A DNA stretch of 64,000 nucleotides, taken from positions 370,736 to 434,735 of the forward strand of contig NZ_VTUX01000007.1 in assembly GCF_008370495.1 (NCBI RefSeq), written 5' to 3'. Of this stretch, positions 1 through 12,973 are shown in pieces. Under the pieces are notes generated by a model. The model was not told where the DNA came from, did not search any database, and saw only the letters and a list, made by a program, of their open reading frames with translations. The position numbers were made by a program, and so were the translations under genes. Source of the stretch: Pseudohalioglobus sediminis (GTDB lineage: Bacteria; Pseudomonadota; Gammaproteobacteria; Pseudomonadales; Halieaceae). Each line of letters opens with the position of its first letter. The stretch's first letter is position 1.

Positions 1-1
1 C

Positions 2-547
2 TATATCCCTTTGGCGGAGCGGATCGCCGCCGATGGCAGGCCACTTATACTGGATTCGTTTTGCGGCACCGGGCAGAGCACAGCGCTGTTGGCTGAACGC
101 CACCCGGACTGCCTGGTAGTAGGTGTAGACCAGTCTGCACACCGTCTGCATAAACATGTGGAGGGCCCTGCTGAAAACTACCTGCTGCTGCGGGCGCAGG
201 CGGAGGATATCTGGCAACTGCTGCTGCGAGATGAACGCCAGCTGTACCAGCACTACCTGCTGTACCCCAACCCCTGGCCGAAGGGCAAACACCTGCAACG
301 GCGCGTACATGGTCACGGCAGTTTTGGCTGGCTTTTGCGCCTGGGCGGCAGTATCGAGGTGCGCAGCAACTGGCAGCTGTATGTAGAGGAATTCGGCCTG
401 GCCATGCACCTGGCGGGCCATCGCGGTGTGGTTTCCCGGGTTCCCGATGAGCCGGCTTTGACGCTATTCGAGGAAAAGTACCGGCAAAGCGGGCACAGCC
501 TGTGGCGATACCAGTATCGCGCCGCCGTGACGAGTCGGGGTTTATAA
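2..547 (+). CDS. TrmB-like SAM-dependent methyltransferase (5' partial)
   Basis: This is the C-terminal part of a class I SAM-dependent methyltransferase related to tRNA (guanine-N7) methyltransferase TrmB. The reading frame is open to the left edge (codons for Y-I-P precede the first possible TTG start at 11), so the true start probably lies outside the window. Visible motifs are the SAM-binding stretch LILDSFCGTGQST and the TrmB-type YPNPWPKGKH segment about 65 residues later. The family normally has FPDPWPKK there, so this is a divergent member and m7G46 activity is not certain. It is followed after 33 bp by cysE. Confidence 0.7.
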   Translation, partial: YIPLAERIAADGRPLILDSFCGTGQSTALLAERHPDCLVVGVDQSAHRLHKHVEGPAENYLLLRAQAEDIWQLLLRDERQLYQHYLLYPNPWPKGKHLQRRVHGHGSFGWLLRLGGSIEVRSNWQLYVEEFGLAMHLAGHRGVVSRVPDEPALTLFEEKYRQSGHSLWRYQYRAAVTSRGL

Positions 548-580
548 GCTAAAGTCCGTCGTCCACGAGGAGATAAAGTC

Positions 581-1396
581 ATGTCCACGCAGCACAACGA
601 CCCGGTATGGGATCGCATTCGCTCGGAAACCGAGAAACACGCTCAGGAAGAGCCGGTGCTGGCCAGCTTCCTGCACTCCACTATTCTCAATCACGACAGC
701 CTGGAATGTGCCCTGAGCTTCCACCTGGCCAGTCAGCTGGACAGCCCCACCGTGACGTCGCTGCTGTTACGTGAGGTGATGCTGCAGGCCATGCGCACCG
801 ATGCCTCTATCTCCGACGCCGTGCGCGCAGACCTGCTGGCCGTCGTGGACCGCGATTCCGCCTGTCATGAACTCTACATACCCTTCCTGTACTTCAAGGG
901 TTTCCATGCCCTGCAGAGCCATCGCATCGGACATTGGCTGTGGCAGAACAACCGCCAGTCCATGGGTCTATTTTTCCAGAATCGTGTCTCGGTAAAATTC
1001 GGCGTTGATATCCACCCCGCTGCGCAGATGGGACGCGGCATCATGCTGGACCACGCTACCGGACTGGTAATCGGCGAGACCGCCGTTGTCGGTAACAACG
1101 TTTCGATCCTGCAGTCCGTCACGCTTGGCGGCACCGGTAAGGAAGATGGCGACCGACACCCGAAAATCGGCGATGGCGTATTAATCAGCGCCGGCGCCAA
1201 AATTCTCGGTAATATCAAGGTAGGGGAAGGCGCCAAGGTGGGTGCCGGCAGCGTTGTGCTCGAAGACGTGCCACCGCACACAACCGTCGCCGGCGTACCC
1301 GCGAAGGTCGTGGGCAGGCCGGCAACCGAAGCACCGGCGCTGGATATGAATCACGATTTCTGCTGTGACGGCAACGGGCTCTCGGAAACGGGCTAA
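581..1396 (+). CDS. cysE: Serine O-acetyltransferase
   Basis: CysE transfers acetyl from acetyl-CoA to L-serine, giving O-acetylserine, the first committed step of cysteine synthesis in the cytoplasm. The 271-aa protein matches the usual length of about 273 aa. An N-terminal helical domain (about 1-140) is followed by a left-handed beta-helix of hexapeptide repeats (about 141-245). Catalytic His158 (in LDHAT) and His193 (in DRHPK) fall at the same numbers as in the E. coli enzyme. The C-terminal tail is the usual site of cysteine feedback and of cysteine synthase binding. The ATG is preceded by a good AGGAG site. Confidence 0.95.
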   Translation: MSTQHNDPVWDRIRSETEKHAQEEPVLASFLHSTILNHDSLECALSFHLASQLDSPTVTSLLLREVMLQAMRTDASISDAVRADLLAVVDRDSACHELYIPFLYFKGFHALQSHRIGHWLWQNNRQSMGLFFQNRVSVKFGVDIHPAAQMGRGIMLDHATGLVIGETAVVGNNVSILQSVTLGGTGKEDGDRHPKIGDGVLISAGAKILGNIKVGEGAKVGAGSVVLEDVPPHTTVAGVPAKVVGRPATEAPALDMNHDFCCDGNGLSETG

Positions 1397-1403
1397 ACCG
1401 GGC

Positions 1404-1422
1404 GCCAGCCCTGCAGGCTGGC
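1404..1422. terminator. GC-rich hairpin between cysE and hemE
   Basis: A perfect 7-bp stem (GCCAGCC / GGCTGGC) with a 5-nt loop lies 8 bp after the cysE stop and between the convergent cysE and hemE genes. There is no T-tract on either strand. It may act as a weak or RNA-end-protecting bidirectional terminator. That role is inferred from position and shape only. Confidence 0.4.
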
Positions 1423-1492
1423 TGCCGATACCCGGCGATATTGCATAGCCCCGGGCCTTGCTAGCGCGAAGCCACGGAGCCCGCGGGCACGT

Positions 1493-2563
1493 TCAGTCGT
1501 TCTGGTGGTACTGGGGTGAAAGCTCCTGCACCGCATCGACGAAGGCGGTAACGTGATCGGGATTGACCCCGGGAGTGATGCCGTGGCCGAGGTTGAACAC
1601 GTGGCCACTGCCATGCCCGAAGCCCGCCAGAATGGACGCTACTTCCTCGCGTATCCGTGCCGGAGAAGCGAACAGCATCGCCGGGTCCATATTGCCCTGC
1701 AGGCACACGCGGTCACCCACCTGGCTGCGCGCCACGTTGATATCAGTCGTCCAGTCTATACCCACCGCCTGCGCGCCACAGCCGGCAATTGCACTGAGCC
1801 ATTGGCCGCCGCCCTTGGTGAAGACAATGACCGGCACGCTTTGCGTCTCGGCACTCGCCTGCAGGCGGGAGACGATGCGCTGCATGTACTTCAGGGAGAA
1901 CTCCTTGTATGCGGCTGCAGTAAGGCTGCCACCCCAGGTATCAAAAATCTGCACGGCCTGCGCGCCGGCGCGAATTTGCGCCGCCAGGTAATCAGCGACA
2001 GCGTCCGCCAGCAGGGACAGCAGGTTGTGCATTAATTCGGGCTTGTCGTAGGCCATACCCTTGACGTTGGCGAAGTCCTTCGACGATCCGCCCTCCACCA
2101 TGTAGGTAGCGAGAGTCCACGGGCTACCGGAAAAACCAATAAGCGGGACAGTGCCGTTGAGCTCGGCGCGGATAGTGCGCACCGCATTCATTACATAGTC
2201 GAGATCATCGTCTGCGGAAATCGTGTTCAGACCAGCGAGGTCGGATTCACTACGCACTGTCTTGCGAAACTTCGGCCCTTCCCCCTCCTCGAAGTAAAGC
2301 CCGAGACCCAGGGCGTCCGGCACGGTGAGAATATCCGAGAACAGGATGGCCGCGTCCATGGGGTAGCGGCGTAGCGGTTGCATGGTGACTTCGCACGCCA
2401 GCTCGGCATTCTTGCACAGGTCAAGAAATGAGCCGGCCTGCTTGCGAGTGGCACGGTACTCGGGCAGATAACGGCCCGCCTGGCGCATCATCCATATAGG
2501 CGTGCGATCGACCGGCTGACGCTGCAGCGCTCTCAGGAAGCGGTCATTTTTCAATTCAGTCAT
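1493..2563 (-). CDS. hemE: Uroporphyrinogen decarboxylase
   Basis: HemE removes four carboxyl groups from uroporphyrinogen III to give coproporphyrinogen III in haem biosynthesis. It is a cofactor-free cytoplasmic TIM-barrel enzyme. The 356-aa length is typical. The hallmark [11 protein letters not shown] lies at residues 27-37, the conserved FSDIL with the active-site Asp follows near residue 80, and [13 protein letters not shown] lies near 150. The gene starts 15 bp after gltD and is probably cotranscribed with gltBD, as in Pseudomonas. Confidence 0.96.
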   Translation of the reverse strand: MTELKNDRFLRALQRQPVDRTPIWMMRQAGRYLPEYRATRKQAGSFLDLCKNAELACEVTMQPLRRYPMDAAILFSDILTVPDALGLGLYFEEGEGPKFRKTVRSESDLAGLNTISADDDLDYVMNAVRTIRAELNGTVPLIGFSGSPWTLATYMVEGGSSKDFANVKGMAYDKPELMHNLLSLLADAVADYLAAQIRAGAQAVQIFDTWGGSLTAAAYKEFSLKYMQRIVSRLQASAETQSVPVIVFTKGGGQWLSAIAGCGAQAVGIDWTTDINVARSQVGDRVCLQGNMDPAMLFASPARIREEVASILAGFGHGSGHVFNLGHGITPGVNPDHVTAFVDAVQELSPQYHQND

Positions 2564-2578
2564 CGGGCTTTTCCCACG

Positions 2579-4003
<1,425 letters not shown>

Positions 4004-4022
4004 CTACTCCTGCCCGCCGGCA

Positions 4023-7000
4023 TTAATCGGTATTGCGCAAACGGGACAACAAACGGTCGAATTCCGCTGCCTTGGGTTTCACCAGCCAGAACTTGCCGAC
4101 GTAATCCTCGAAATTCTCCAGCAGGTAAGCGCCCCACTCGGAGCCGGTTTCCTCAACATACTCGCGGATATTGCCGCGAAGGTGGTTGCGGTAGGGCTCC
4201 ATGTACTCTGAGCTGACCCGGTGAATCTCCACCAGCTCACTGTTGTACTTGTCGATAAACGTGCGGTCCACATCCAGCACATAGGCAAAGCCGCCGGTCA
4301 TGCCGGCACCAAAGTTGACGCCGGTTGAGCCGAGCACGGTCACGTTGCCGCCCGTCATGTACTCGCAGCAATGATCGCCAGCGCCTTCGACGACCGCGTG
4401 GGCCCCCGAGTTACGCACGGCAAAACGCTCACCGGCAATGCCTGCTGCAAACAACCGGCCCCCGGTGGCGCCATAGAGGCAGGTGTTGCCAATGATGGAC
4501 GTTTCCTGGGATTTGAACTCACTGTTTCTCGGCGGGTAGATAACCAGCTTGCCACCGGCCATGCCCTTGCCAACGTAGTCGTTGGAGTCACCTTCAAGGT
4601 ACATGTGCAGCCCACCGGCGTTCCAGACGCCAAAGCTTTGTCCGGCTGTGCCGGTCAGCCGCAATACCAGCGGATTGGCTTCCATCCCGTGATTGCCGTA
4701 ACGCCGGGCAATCTCGCCCGACAGGCGCGCGCCTATGGAGCGATCGCAATTACACACGGTAAACTCGAAGTCGCCGCCGGACTGGGATTCGATGGCGGCC
4801 AGTGTCGCAGCAACCATCTCCTCTGCCTTTTCGCCCTTGTCGAAGGGGTCGTTCGATGCCACCTGGCAAAATTCGGGCTGGTCCTGCGCCGCCGGGTCCT
4901 TGTACAGAATGGGCGAGAGGTCGAGGCGAGCCTGTTTTTCGGTATCACCCGGCAACAACTCCAGCAGGTCTGTCCTGCCTATCAAGTCCTGCAACGAGCG
5001 CACGCCGAGCCTGGCCAGCCACTCCCGGGTCTCCGTCGCGATAAAGGTGAAGAAATTCACCACCATGTCGACGGTGCCGGCGAAGTGATCGTCGCGCAAC
5101 TTCTGGTGCTGGGTAGCGACACCCGTAGCGCAATTGTTGAGGTGACAGATGCGCAGGTATTTACAACCCAGCGCCACCATGGGCGCTGTGCCGAAGCCAA
5201 AGCTCTCGGCACCCAGAATAGCGGCCTTGATCACATCCAGGCCGGTCTTCAGGCCGCCATCCGCCTGCAGGCGGATCGCGCCGCGCAGGTTATTGCCGCG
5301 CAGGGTCTGTTGCACCTCTGCCAGACCCAGTTCAAAGGGCGATCCGGCGTAACGAATCGAGGTCAGCGGGCTGGCGGCCGTGCCACCGTCGTAACCGGAA
5401 ATTGTGATCAGGTCGGCATAGGCCTTGGCAACGCCGGCGGCGATAGTGCCCACGCCCGGCTCCGACACCAGTTTTACCGAGACCAGGGCCTTGGGATTTA
5501 CCTGCTTCAGGTCGAAGATCAACTGTGCAAGGTCTTCGATGGAATAAATATCGTGGTGCGGCGGCGGTGAGATCAATGTCACGCCCGGCACCGAATAACG
5601 CAGCCTGGCGATCAGGTCGTTGACCTTGCCTCCCGGTAGCTGGCCGCCTTCACCGGGCTTCGCGCCCTGGGCTACCTTGATCTGCAGCACCTCGGCATTC
5701 ACCAGGTAATGCGGCGTCACCCCAAATCGCCCCGAGGCGATCTGCTTGATCTTGGAGACACGCTCGGTACCGAAGCGCTCGGGGTCTTCACCCCCTTCTC
5801 CGGAGTTGGAACGCGCACCAATGCGGTTCATGGCCGCGGCGAGAGCCTCGTGTGCCTCCGGACTTAGAGCGCCCAGTGACATGCCCGCGGAATCGAAGCG
5901 AGGCAGGATACTTTCCACCGGTTCGACCTCGTCGAGGCTGATACCTTCGACCTCGGCAGGCTTCAGCAGGTCACGCAATGTCGCCACCGGTCGTTCGTTC
6001 ACCAGCGCGGCATAGCGTTGGTAATCCGCATAGTCGCCGCTGGCTACAGCCTGCTGCAGCGTCATTACCACGTCCGGGTTGAAAGCGTGGTATTCCTGGC
6101 CATGGACATACTTGAGCAGACCACCCTGCTCGATACCCTTGCGCATCGACCAGGCACGCGCGGACAACAGTTCCTGGTCCCGCTCGAGTTCGGCGAAGCC
6201 GCTGCCCTCGATGCGCGAAGCCACCCCGCAAAAAGCAGTATCGACCACTTCTCTGGCCAGGCCCACCGCCTCAAACAACTGGGCGCCGCGATAGGAGCTG
6301 ACGGCTGAAATGCCCATCTTCGACATGATCTTGAGCAGGCCCTTATTGATACCTTTGCGGTAGTTCTTGTAGCAGATGCTGGGCTCGCCGAGCACCTCGC
6401 CGCAGCGAATGAGCTCTTCGAGCACGCTGTAGGCCAGGTAGGGGTAGATCGCGGTAGCGCCAAACCCCAGCAGGCAGGCTATCTGGTGTGAGTCCCTGGC
6501 GCTGGCTGTCTCAACGACGATGTTGGCTTCTGCGCGCAGGCCCTGCTTGATCAGGTGGTGGTGCACTGCGCCGGTCGCCAGCAGGCTGTGCACGGGCAAA
6601 CGGCCTTTTTCGATTTCGCGATCAGAAAGCACCAGTATGGTCGAACCGCCGCGCACAGATGCCTCTGCTGCTGCAACCACTTCAGCGATGCCCTGCTCCA
6701 GGGTGGTCGTCTCGCGATCATAGGTGCAGTCGATTCGGTGCACCCGGAAACCGGGGCGGTCGAGGGTAAGCAGGGTGCTGAACTTACCCTGGGATAACAC
6801 CGGGGACGACAGGATAACCCTGTCGGCATGTTCCGGCCCCTCGTGGAAAAGGTTTTTCTCCCCTCCCAGATCAGTCTCCAGCGACATAACGATGGTTTCG
6901 CGCAGGGGGTCGATCGGCGGGTTGGTAACCTGCGCAAACTTCTGCCGGAAATAATCGTAAAGTGAGCGCTCCTTCTTCGAGAGCACAGCCATGGGGGTGT

Positions 7001-8462
7001 CATCGCCCATGGAGCCCACGGCTTCGTTGCCGGATTCCGCGAGTGGACGCAACACCTGGTCGCGCTCCTCGAAGCTCACCTGGAACATTTTCATATAGGT
7101 GTCGAGTTGTTCGCGCTCGATACCGGAAATCATCTCGCTGCCGAAGGTGCCCTCAATGCGCTGGGCCTTTTCCTTCAACCAGCGCTTGTAGGGCTGCCGG
7201 GACTTCAGCCTCTGGTCGATATCCTCGGTCTGCAACAGTTCACCGGTATGGGTATCGATCATGATCATCTGACCTGGGCCCACCCGGCCCTTGGCCACCA
7301 CGTCCTCGGGCTTGTAATCGTAGGTGCCGATCTCCGAGGCCAGGGTAATAAAGCCGTCTTTCGTCTTTACCCAACGCGCCGGCCGCAGGCCATTGCGATC
7401 GAGCAGGCAGACTGCATAGCGACCATCCGTCAGCACCACACCGGCAGGGCCATCCCACGGCTCCATATGCATGGAGTGGTATTCGTAGAATGCCTTCAAA
7501 TCGGGGTCCATCAGCTCCATGTTCTGCCAGGCCGGGGGAATCAGCATACGCAGTGCGCGGGCCATATCCACGCCGCCCGTCAGCAGCACATCGAGCATAT
7601 TGTCGAGGCTCGACGAGTCAGAGCCGGTGCGATTTACCAGCGGGGCAATATCCTTGATATTGGGCAGCAGGTCGGTCTCGAAGCAGGCCGTGCGTGCCTC
7701 GGCCCAGTTCCGGTTACCCTCGATCGTGTTGATCTCGCCATTGTGCGCGAGCAGGCGGAAAGGCTGTGCCAACGGCCAGCGCGGCATGGTGTTGGTGGAA
7801 AAGCGCTGGTGGAACACACAGATCGCGGTCTGCAGTCGCTGGTCAGCGAGGTCCAGGTAGAACCTTGGCAGGTCAACGGGCATAACCAGGCCCTTGTAGG
7901 AAATGACGCGGCCAGACAGACTGGCGATATAATAATCCTCGTCGTTTTCACAGGCCATCTCCGCCTTACGCCGCGCCACGAACAGGCTGGTGCTCAGCTC
8001 GACAGCGCTTTTATCGGGTGCGCTGATAAAGACCTGCTCTATACGCGGCAGGCTTTGCAGCGCGATCTCGCCGCACACGGAATCATCCGTCGGCACCACG
8101 CGCCAGCCCAACACAGTGAGACCCTGTTCGGTCAGCACCTTGTCCGTAGCCGCGCGTGCTGCTGCAGCGCGGTTCTCATCCTGGCTCAGGAAAATCTGCC
8201 CGATGGCGAAACTGTCTGCCAATTCGGCGCCGAAACACTCATTTGCCAGCGTACGCATGAAACTGACGGGCATCTGCAGCAGCAGGCCGCAGCCGTCTCC
8301 GGTCTTGCCATCAGCGGCAATACCGCCGCGGTGCGTCATGCAGGTAAGGGACTCGATCGCGGTCTCCAGCAGGCGATGACTTGCGTCACCTGAGGTATGT
8401 GCAATCAATCCGAATCCGCAGTTGTCGCGGACGTCTTCAGGTCTAAAAAGGCCTGCGCTCAT
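4023..8462 (-). CDS. gltB: Glutamate synthase (NADPH) large subunit
   Basis: GltB is the alpha subunit of glutamate synthase. It makes two glutamates from glutamine and 2-oxoglutarate with electrons from GltD, and with GlnA forms the GS-GOGAT ammonia assimilation route. The 1479-aa length is normal. The N-terminal Ntn glutaminase nucleophile is Cys15 in [11 protein letters not shown], so a 14-residue propeptide is probably removed. The central and FMN/3Fe-4S synthase domains cover about 450-1200, including [18 protein letters not shown] and the cluster cysteines [17 protein letters not shown]-terminal beta-helix GXGXG domain has repeated G-rich turns. A candidate promoter lies 85 bp upstream. 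Confidence 0.97.
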   Translation of the reverse strand: MSAGLFRPEDVRDNCGFGLIAHTSGDASHRLLETAIESLTCMTHRGGIAADGKTGDGCGLLLQMPVSFMRTLANECFGAELADSFAIGQIFLSQDENRAAAARAATDKVLTEQGLTVLGWRVVPTDDSVCGEIALQSLPRIEQVFISAPDKSAVELSTSLFVARRKAEMACENDEDYYIASLSGRVISYKGLVMPVDLPRFYLDLADQRLQTAICVFHQRFSTNTMPRWPLAQPFRLLAHNGEINTIEGNRNWAEARTACFETDLLPNIKDIAPLVNRTGSDSSSLDNMLDVLLTGGVDMARALRMLIPPAWQNMELMDPDLKAFYEYHSMHMEPWDGPAGVVLTDGRYAVCLLDRNGLRPARWVKTKDGFITLASEIGTYDYKPEDVVAKGRVGPGQMIMIDTHTGELLQTEDIDQRLKSRQPYKRWLKEKAQRIEGTFGSEMISGIEREQLDTYMKMFQVSFEERDQVLRPLAESGNEAVGSMGDDTPMAVLSKKERSLYDYFRQKFAQVTNPPIDPLRETIVMSLETDLGGEKNLFHEGPEHADRVILSSPVLSQGKFSTLLTLDRPGFRVHRIDCTYDRETTTLEQGIAEVVAAAEASVRGGSTILVLSDREIEKGRLPVHSLLATGAVHHHLIKQGLRAEANIVVETASARDSHQIACLLGFGATAIYPYLAYSVLEELIRCGEVLGEPSICYKNYRKGINKGLLKIMSKMGISAVSSYRGAQLFEAVGLAREVVDTAFCGVASRIEGSGFAELERDQELLSARAWSMRKGIEQGGLLKYVHGQEYHAFNPDVVMTLQQAVASGDYADYQRYAALVNERPVATLRDLLKPAEVEGISLDEVEPVESILPRFDSAGMSLGALSPEAHEALAAAMNRIGARSNSGEGGEDPERFGTERVSKIKQIASGRFGVTPHYLVNAEVLQIKVAQGAKPGEGGQLPGGKVNDLIARLRYSVPGVTLISPPPHHDIYSIEDLAQLIFDLKQVNPKALVSVKLVSEPGVGTIAAGVAKAYADLITISGYDGGTAASPLTSIRYAGSPFELGLAEVQQTLRGNNLRGAIRLQADGGLKTGLDVIKAAILGAESFGFGTAPMVALGCKYLRICHLNNCATGVATQHQKLRDDHFAGTVDMVVNFFTFIATETREWLARLGVRSLQDLIGRTDLLELLPGDTEKQARLDLSPILYKDPAAQDQPEFCQVASNDPFDKGEKAEEMVAATLAAIESQSGGDFEFTVCNCDRSIGARLSGEIARRYGNHGMEANPLVLRLTGTAGQSFGVWNAGGLHMYLEGDSNDYVGKGMAGGKLVIYPPRNSEFKSQETSIIGNTCLYGATGGRLFAAGIAGERFAVRNSGAHAVVEGAGDHCCEYMTGGNVTVLGSTGVNFGAGMTGGFAYVLDVDRTFIDKYNSELVEIHRVSSEYMEPYRNHLRGNIREYVEETGSEWGAYLLENFEDYVGKFWLVKPKAAEFDRLLSRLRNTD

Positions 8463-8546
8463 AGTCAGTCCAGAATCTCAAGTGAAAACAACAAGTTACA
8501 CCGGAAGCCCGGGCCTGAATGGCAGGCTGGGGCAAGGGGGGGGATT

Positions 8547-8575
8547 ATTTTACACAGATGGCAGGTGGGCGACAA
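8547..8575 (-). promoter_or_regulatory. Candidate sigma-70 promoter of gltBD
   Basis: On the minus strand, TTGTCG (8575-8570) and TAAAAT (8552-8547) are separated by exactly 17 bp between the aroB stop and the gltB start. Predicted transcription would begin near 8540, leaving a leader of about 78 nt. It is a match to consensus only, with no operator recognised. Confidence 0.45.
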
Positions 8576-8593
8576 ACACCACTTTAGGCGCCT

Positions 8594-9694
8594 CTATGCC
8601 GTCTGGAGGGCATCTTCCAGCAATGTCGTGAGTTCCGCTTCCGAGGCATCGGCCACGATGGCCGCTTCGCCAATGTCGCGCAGCAGAATCAGTCGCAGCG
8701 TACCATCGAGAACCTTCTTGTCACGCCCCATCAAATCCAGGAACTGGTCCGCTGTCATGTCTGCTGGCGGCGCCACCGGGAGCTGGACGGTTTGCAATAG
8801 CTGGCGAAAATCAGCGACTTCTTCCCTGGCAATCCAGCCCCGGCGCGCGGACATTTCCATTGCCAGCAACATCCCCGTGGCCACCGCCTCTCCGTGCAGC
8901 CAACTGCCATACCCCTGCGCGGTTTCTATGGCGTGGCCGAAGGTGTGGCCCAGGTTGAGGATGGCGCGCAGCCCCCCCTCGCGCTCATCCGCAGCCACCA
9001 CCTCGGCCTTGCAGGCGCAACTCCGTTCGATTGCTTCGGCCAGGGCGGCCTCCTCACGTGCCAGCAGTTTCGGCATGTGCGCCTGCAACCAGCGATAAAA
9101 CGGTGCATCACAGATCAGGCCGTACTTGATGACCTCGGCCAGCCCGGCAGCAAACTCCCGTGCCGGCAGTGACTGCAAGGTATTGATATCAATGAACACC
9201 GCGCGGGGCTGGTGAAATGCCCCGATCATGTTCTTGCCCTGGGGGTGATTGACCGCCGTCTTGCCACCGACCGAGGAATCAACCTGCGAGAGCAAAGTGG
9301 TCGGCACCTGGACATAGTTCACGCCACGCTGGTAACAGGCCGCGGCGAACCCGGTGATATCTCCCACCACCCCGCCGCCAAGGGCCAGCAGGGTGGTCGA
9401 GCGGTTATGGCGATCGCTCATGACCCGATCGAGAATTTCATTCAGCGTGGCCATGGTCTTGTACTGCTCGCCATCCGCCAGTATCACCTCGGTGACCAGT
9501 TCCCTGGGACCCAGCGCGGCGCGCAGGCGATCCAGGTACAAAGGGGCAATGGTCTCGTTGCTGACGATGACCAGTTGTGAGCCCGGCAGGTGCTGGCACA
9601 GCAACTCGCTATCGGTGAGCAGGTCGCGGCCAATGTAAATGGGGTAGCTGCGCTCGCCTAATTCCACGTGCAGGGTGTGCATGAGCAACGACAC
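8594..9694 (-). CDS. aroB: 3-dehydroquinate synthase
   Basis: AroB converts DAHP to 3-dehydroquinate in the shikimate pathway, using NAD+ and a divalent metal (Zn/Co). The chain carries the glycine-rich GGGVVGDITGF and the following VPTTLLSQVDSSVGGKT that bind NAD and substrate, then AEVIKYGL and LGHTFGHAIE, which supply metal ligands. Two starts compete. GTG at 9694 has a GAGG 8 nt upstream. ATG at 9682 gives MHTLHVELGERSYPIYIG, which matches how family members begin. It follows aroK in the pil-aro gene block. Confidence 0.95.
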   Translation of the reverse strand: MSLLMHTLHVELGERSYPIYIGRDLLTDSELLCQHLPGSQLVIVSNETIAPLYLDRLRAALGPRELVTEVILADGEQYKTMATLNEILDRVMSDRHNRSTTLLALGGGVVGDITGFAAACYQRGVNYVQVPTTLLSQVDSSVGGKTAVNHPQGKNMIGAFHQPRAVFIDINTLQSLPAREFAAGLAEVIKYGLICDAPFYRWLQAHMPKLLAREEAALAEAIERSCACKAEVVAADEREGGLRAILNLGHTFGHAIETAQGYGSWLHGEAVATGMLLAMEMSARRGWIAREEVADFRQLLQTVQLPVAPPADMTADQFLDLMGRDKKVLDGTLRLILLRDIGEAAIVADASEAELTTLLEDALQTA

Positions 9695-9751
9695 GGCAGG
9701 ATCCTCGATAATATGGGGCCGCTATGATACTGCGCGGGAGGGGCGCTGTCT

Positions 9752-10267
9752 TTACGTGGTGAGTTCGCGAACCAGGCGCTGTGCAACCGTGCGCGGGCTG
9801 CAGCCGTCGGTTTCGATAATGTGGTCGGCGATTTCCCGATACAACGGATCGCGCACCTCCATCAACTGGCGCAGGGTCTGCTCGGGATCGCCATGCTGCA
9901 AGAGCGGCCGCTTACGATCGCGACGGGTTCGCTTGACCTGCTCTTCCACGCTGGCGTAGAGGTATATCACATAGCCCCGGGAGCCCAGTGCGCGACGGTT
10001 CTCCGCACGCAAAACCACGCCGCCACCGGTTGCCAGCACCGTGTTGTCCCAGAGGGTCATTTCCTCAACCACCTGCTGCTCCCGGTCGCGGAAACCCTCC
10101 TCGCCCTCGACGTCGAATATCCAGGGGATATCCGCACCCGTACGCAGCTCGATTTCACTGTCCGTGTCGGCAAACTGCAGCTTCAGGTGATCAGCGAGAT
10201 ACTTGCCAATGGTGGTCTTGCCGGCCCCCATGGGGCCGACAAGGAAGACGCGTTGCAGAGCTGGCAT
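9752..10267 (-). CDS. aroK: Shikimate kinase
   Basis: AroK phosphorylates shikimate at the 3-hydroxyl with ATP. The 171-aa NMP-kinase-fold protein has the Walker A GPMGAGKT at residues 11-18, the shikimate-binding DTDSEIE near 34-40 and TGGGVVLR near 82-89 (GGG loop). The later RKRPLL is in the lid region. It overlaps the pilQ stop by one base, so translational coupling with the pilus operon is likely. Confidence 0.95.
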   Translation of the reverse strand: MPALQRVFLVGPMGAGKTTIGKYLADHLKLQFADTDSEIELRTGADIPWIFDVEGEEGFRDREQQVVEEMTLWDNTVLATGGGVVLRAENRRALGSRGYVIYLYASVEEQVKRTRRDRKRPLLQHGDPEQTLRQLMEVRDPLYREIADHIIETDGCSPRTVAQRLVRELTT

Positions 10268-12423
10268 CAGTCGAGCAGAGTGTCCGCCAGGATACGAGGA
10301 GTGATAAAGATCAGGGTTTCTGTCTTGGTATTGTTGCGTGTCTCCGAGCGGAAGAACGCGCCAACATAGGGGATGTCGCCAAAGAACGGCACCTTGTTGA
10401 CGGTCTCGATATCTTCCGTCTTGAAGACGCCGCCGAGGACCACGGTTTCACCGTTGCCCACCAGCACCTGGGTTTGCAGCTCCGTGGTATCAATGGAGGG
10501 GATAAAGCCACCACGACCACTGGGAACAAGCTCACCTACCGAATCCTGCTTGATATTCAGGTCCAGCATCACCCGGTCATCCGGAGTGATATTGGGTGTC
10601 ACATCCAGTTCCAGTACCGCTTCCTTAAACGAGGTAGAGGTCGCGCCTGAAGCAGATGCTTCCTGGTAGGGAATCTCGGTACCGGACTTGATAGTGGCCT
10701 GTTGCTTGTCGCCGGTAATCACTTTTGGCTGGGACACCACCTCACCTTCACCGGCGGCCTCCAGGGCGGACAGCTCGGCAGTGAGGAACAGGTCGTCACT
10801 GGTAAAGCCCAGGGCAAAGCCGCTGGTGCTGGCTACACCGAGATCTACCAGCAGCGCACCGGGGTAGCTGACCGAGGGCGTTTCACCGTTTATTACCGAG
10901 TTGTTAAGCCCTACCACGTTGTTCGTGTCGCCTGAGGCGGACAGGATATTACCGTTTACGTCATCAATATAGCCGCCGCCCCACTCGATGCCGAGGTTGT
11001 GGGTCAGGTCAGACTGGGCGATCACGATACGTGACTCGATCATGACCTGGCGCACCGGGATATCAACACGCTCGATCAGTTCGCGAACCTCCGCCAACTT
11101 GGCAGCGGTGTCGGTGATCACCAGGGAGTTGGTGCGCTGGTCCACGACCACGGAACCGCGATCGGAAATCAGCCGGCCACCTTCTTCGGATCCCGCCTTG
11201 AACAGTTTCACTACCTGTGCGGCACTGGCGTAACGTATGCGTACGAACTCAGAACGCAGCGGGGCGAGTTCGGCAATCTGCTTGTTGGCTTCGATTTCCT
11301 GGCGCTCACGCTCGGCAATTTCTGCTGCCGGCGCCACCATGAGGACGTTGCCGATCTGGCGCTTGTCCAGGCCCTTGGTCTTGAGCACCAGTTCCAGCGC
11401 CTGGTCCCATGGCACATTCTGCAGTCTCAGTGTGATACGGCCCCTGACGGTGTCGCTGGCAACGAGGTTGAGCTCGGTGAAATCAGCAATCAGCTGCAGT
11501 ACTGCCCTGACCTCGATATCCTGGAAGTTGAGTGAAATGCGATCACCGACGTAAGTAAACTCGTTGCGGCGCTCCTCTACTTCCCTGGCGCTCAGCGGCT
11601 TCACGCTGAGGATGTAACGGTTATCTGTCTGGTATGCCAGGTAGTCGAAATCACCGGTGGTCTTGAGGGTCAGCGTGGCACCGCGCTCGGTGGTGTTCAC
11701 GTCAACACGGTCAACCGGGGTGGCGAAGTCGGTCACATCGTAGCGACGCATGAGGCGCTCGGGGACAGTCGTATCAAGGAACTGCACCTTGATATCGCCG
11801 GCCTCGCTGAACACATTGACATCCACCGCGGGATTGCTCAGTTCGAGTGTCAGGCGACCCTCGCCCTCTCCTGTGCGCTGGAACTGGAGATCGCTGATCT
11901 CGGATGCCACCTCGGCGACGGGCTCTATCTGGGTGCGCAAACGATTGGGATCCGTGGTCGCCTTGGCGTAATCGCCACCATCCTGGCCGACCACCAGGAA
12001 CAGGCTGTTGCCATCTACACGGGTTTCGTAGGGCACCAGCTTGACCAGGTTGACCACCATGCGCGTACGATCGCCCGATTCCAGCACCACTACGCCGGTG
12101 GCGTTGCCGTAAGACAGTGGAAAGCGCTTACGATCCAGGCCGCTGGTCGTGCCGGGGAAATCCACGGCGATGCGCGCCGGTTTTTCAATGGTGTATGCCT
12201 TGAGTTCAGGGGGGGCCTCATTGAAATCAACGCGCACCTCGAACTTACTCCCGGGACGCGAGCTGAATTCAATATCCGTGATCGTTGGTGCGGCCTGCGC
12301 TGCAAACGCCAGCAAGCCCAACACCAGCCCGGTTACAGGGCGAATCCATTTCCCTATATTTACTGTTCCTTTCCCCACGGCCTTTGTCCCCAGATGTTGT
12401 TTTTTAAATGTCATGGCTATCAC
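10267..12423 (-). CDS. pilQ: Type IV pilus secretin
   Basis: PilQ forms the outer-membrane ring through which type IV pili pass. The 718-aa precursor has an N-terminal signal peptide ending near FAAQA. Tandem AMIN peptidoglycan-binding domains follow (about 45-250). A secretin N0/STN-like domain has [22 protein letters not shown] near 295, then an N1 domain ([15 protein letters not shown]) and the C-terminal secretin beta-domain with [16 protein letters not shown] near 680. A GTG at 12423 has GAGG six bases before it. An ATG three codons later is the alternative. Periplasmic partner PilP is immediately upstream. Confidence 0.95.
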   Translation of the reverse strand: MIAMTFKKQHLGTKAVGKGTVNIGKWIRPVTGLVLGLLAFAAQAAPTITDIEFSSRPGSKFEVRVDFNEAPPELKAYTIEKPARIAVDFPGTTSGLDRKRFPLSYGNATGVVVLESGDRTRMVVNLVKLVPYETRVDGNSLFLVVGQDGGDYAKATTDPNRLRTQIEPVAEVASEISDLQFQRTGEGEGRLTLELSNPAVDVNVFSEAGDIKVQFLDTTVPERLMRRYDVTDFATPVDRVDVNTTERGATLTLKTTGDFDYLAYQTDNRYILSVKPLSAREVEERRNEFTYVGDRISLNFQDIEVRAVLQLIADFTELNLVASDTVRGRITLRLQNVPWDQALELVLKTKGLDKRQIGNVLMVAPAAEIAERERQEIEANKQIAELAPLRSEFVRIRYASAAQVVKLFKAGSEEGGRLISDRGSVVVDQRTNSLVITDTAAKLAEVRELIERVDIPVRQVMIESRIVIAQSDLTHNLGIEWGGGYIDDVNGNILSASGDTNNVVGLNNSVINGETPSVSYPGALLVDLGVASTSGFALGFTSDDLFLTAELSALEAAGEGEVVSQPKVITGDKQQATIKSGTEIPYQEASASGATSTSFKEAVLELDVTPNITPDDRVMLDLNIKQDSVGELVPSGRGGFIPSIDTTELQTQVLVGNGETVVLGGVFKTEDIETVNKVPFFGDIPYVGAFFRSETRNNTKTETLIFITPRILADTLLD

Positions 12424-12436
12424 CCATGGCCTCGGC

Positions 12437-12973
12437 TTATATGCCGGATAATTTGATTGTGCGCGGACGTTCTACCCAGCCGTCCTCGCTGCCGTCGCTG
12501 ACGATTTCAACCACTGCTACATAGGTTTCCGTCGTTTCGACGATCTTCCCGTGATGGCGGCCAAGGTAGTTACCCGCAGTGACGCGGTGCACCCCACCCT
12601 GGGGATCACGGATCAGCACCCAGTCGGTCCCGTCCCGTTCCAGCGTTCCCACCATGCGCAGGGAATCGAACGTGAACTGCTCAAGAAATTCCTTGGCCCG
12701 GTTTTCGTCCGGCTTGATCGCACTAACCGCCTGCAACTGCGCAATCTGGCGCACCTCGATGGGTCGCTCGAACGGGCTGCGCAGGGTCGTCGCACTGTAG
12801 CCGAAAGCCTCGTAGGCCTTGAATGTCGGTATGGGCGGAATGATGCCACCCGGTCGCGCAAGCTTCTCCTCCATAAACGCGTCCAGGTCACTGAAATCCT
12901 TGCCACCACAGGCCGTTAGCGCCAGTGAAGTCGCCAGGGCAAACACGATACGGCTACTAGACTTCATGCTCAT
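12437..12973 (-). CDS. pilP: Type IV pilus inner-membrane lipoprotein
   Basis: PilP is a lipoprotein of the pilus alignment subcomplex. It links the PilN-PilO inner-membrane dimer to secretin PilQ through the periplasm. The 178-aa precursor has a signal peptide with lipobox LTAC (Cys around residue 22). A flexible segment with the conserved SPFERP follows, then a small C-terminal beta-domain (VGTLERDGTDWVLIRDP and YLGRHHGKI). Its start overlaps the pilO stop by four bases (ATGA). Confidence 0.93.
   Translation of the reverse strand: MSMKSSSRIVFALATSLALTACGGKDFSDLDAFMEEKLARPGGIIPPIPTFKAYEAFGYSATTLRSPFERPIEVRQIAQLQAVSAIKPDENRAKEFLEQFTFDSLRMVGTLERDGTDWVLIRDPQGGVHRVTAGNYLGRHHGKIVETTETYVAVVEIVSDGSEDGWVERPRTIKLSGI

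Noticed and set aside
4371..5570. Long open frame opposite gltB (also 7107-8393 and 3182-4216)
   Set aside because: Shadows of gltB/gltD on the other strand, caused by high GC; no ribosome site, no domain pattern.
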